Shown here one piece after another: positions 63,176 through 64,000 of a stretch of 64,000 nucleotides of DNA. The notes below the pieces were generated by a model. That model was not told where the DNA came from. It searched no databases and saw only the letters and a list, made by a program, of their open reading frames with translations. How positions within the stretch are numbered: the stretch's first letter is position 1; each line of letters opens with the position of its first letter. The position numbers and the translations under genes were made by a program. Where the stretch lies: the NCBI RefSeq assembly GCF_023502425.1, contig NZ_JAMFMA010000002.1, forward strand, positions 806,001 to 870,000, in the 5' to 3' direction. The DNA comes from Flagellimonas spongiicola. Its GTDB lineage: Bacteria; Bacteroidota; Bacteroidia; Flavobacteriales; Flavobacteriaceae.

Positions 63176-64000
63176 ATGGGAAGACACCTCATCTTCATGC
63201 TATTAGCATTCTTTATCTTTTCGTGTACCAGCGATAATGGAACGGACCCTGCTCCAAATCCAAATCCCGGTAATGGGGGCAATCCAGGAAATGGAGGAAA
63301 CCCTGGGACTGATCCACCTGATATTGGAAACGGAAGTGCAACGGTGACCGGTCTGGAACCATGTGAAGGCGGAATGGCATCAATATACCCGTGTAACGGA
63401 TATGACCTTCTGGTGCAAATGAACCTTCAAGCATTCAATGCTACTTCTGCCAATGATATTTGGGGATGGACAGATATAGCTACTGGGAACGAATACGCAA
63501 TTCTTGGCCTGGATAATGGTACAGCATTTATCGACATTACAGATACGGATAATCCCGTTTATTTAGGGAAGATGCTTACGGAGACTGTATCCAGTATTTG
63601 GCGAGATGTGAAAGTTTACGCTAATCATGCCTTTGTGGTATCTGAAGCAACAGGACATGGTATGCAAGTTTTTGACCTTTCCCGATTGAGCAATGTTCAA
63701 AATCCACCGCAAGTTTTTGATGCTGATGCAGTATATACGGGAATCGGAAATGCGCATAACATTGTGATCAATGAAGAAATGGGATTTGCTTATCCCGTGG
63801 GAACAGCGCGTAATGATGCTTTTGGAGGTGGTGTTCATTTTATAAGCGTGCAAAGTCCGACCAATCCATCAGGAGTTGGAGGATTTGGAGCGAAGGGGTA
63901 TACACATGATGCTCAAGTAGTGACCTATAGTGGTCCCGACGCAGACTATACCGGCAGTGAAATTTTCATTGGATCCAATGAAAACGAAATTACCATTATA
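63176..64000 (+). CDS. Choice-of-anchor B family lipoprotein, truncated by window end
   Basis: The reading frame is open to the window edge (275 codons). MGRHLIFMLLAFFIFSC gives a lipoprotein signal with C17, then a Gly/Pro/Asn-rich linker (about 24-52). The body has WGWTDIATGNEYAILGLDNG, SIWRDVKVYANHAFVVSEAT and FDLSRLSNVQNPPQVFDADA, matching LVIVD-repeat/choice-of-anchor B proteins. An in-frame ATG at 63137 lies 13 codons upstream but would spoil the signal peptide. The C-terminus is missing, so any sorting domain cannot be judged. Confidence 0.85.
   Translation, partial: MGRHLIFMLLAFFIFSCTSDNGTDPAPNPNPGNGGNPGNGGNPGTDPPDIGNGSATVTGLEPCEGGMASIYPCNGYDLLVQMNLQAFNATSANDIWGWTDIATGNEYAILGLDNGTAFIDITDTDNPVYLGKMLTETVSSIWRDVKVYANHAFVVSEATGHGMQVFDLSRLSNVQNPPQVFDADAVYTGIGNAHNIVINEEMGFAYPVGTARNDAFGGGVHFISVQSPTNPSGVGGFGAKGYTHDAQVVTYSGPDADYTGSEIFIGSNENEITII

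Overview
The window is chromosomal DNA from a member of the Bacteroidota, almost certainly the family Flavobacteriaceae. The evidence is the presence of gliding and type IX secretion lipoproteins (GldH, SprE/PorW), an ATP synthase operon that lacks beta and epsilon and is led by a bactofilin and AtpZ, many Bacteroidota-specific families (DUF5687, DUF4292, HU-CCDC81/SPOR, RicT), a near absence of Shine-Dalgarno sites, and repeated promoter elements of the Bacteroidota type TTG-N17-23-TANNTTTG. The overall protein style resembles Muricauda/Flagellimonas-like marine genera, but the genus is an inference. No tRNA, rRNA, CRISPR array, transposase or prophage was found.

Layout. 0-6.5 kb: an ABC exporter pair, plsC, a small GlsB/YeaQ membrane protein gene broken by a one-base deletion, trpS, dprA and an HU/SPOR protein. 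6.5-8.4 kb: an acyl-CoA thioesterase and an unrecognised lipoprotein/beta-barrel pair. 8.5-16.2 kb: a tightly packed eight-gene minus-strand unit for envelope and nucleotide work (flippase, dut, TPR protein, sugar-nucleotide transferase, TPR protein, DUF4292 lipoprotein, EnvC-like protein, aldo/keto reductase). 16.3-18 kb: a sulfatase. 18-26.6 kb: sprE, bactofilin, atpZ, a DUF6168-like gene and atpBEFHAG in one direction. 26.7-31.8 kb: a GlxA-like regulator divergent from a SnoaL-like gene, a degenerate LytS-like kinase, and an ECF sigma factor next to a protein that joins a cytoplasmic anti-sigma-like head, an inner-membrane helix, a disordered linker and an outer-membrane barrel. 32-40 kb: recA, trhO, a TIG/DUF285 surface lipoprotein, then ricT, gldH and a class A PBP.

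40-50.9 kb: scoA and scoB split by a four-helix-bundle (23S IVS-type) gene, a GNAT enzyme, a small HTH protein divergent from an XRE-S24 regulator with a clear dyad operator, a unit of membrane-tethered regulator, unusual Vsr and aminotransferase, yceI, and sdhCAB. 51-64 kb: rimK overlapping an aspartoacylase-like gene, a DUF2721 and VPS10/sortilin-like pair, aminopeptidase P, a CrtA-like gene with an unassigned partner, brnQ, a Cys/His-rich small protein, thiL and a truncated choice-of-anchor-B lipoprotein.

Most of the window is core metabolism and envelope biology: ATP synthesis and succinate oxidation, cell-wall synthesis, surface motility and secretion. The strongest candidates for less-described biology are the sigma/dual-membrane anti-sigma pair (28.3-32.3 kb), the S24 regulator with its self-contained operator (43.3 kb), the zinc-site-less Vsr in a regulator operon (45.3 kb), the RimK/deacylase pair (51-53 kb) and the CrtA-like/unknown pair (58.4-60.1 kb). 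Two one-base disruptions (near 3195 and 58497) could be real mutations or assembly errors.
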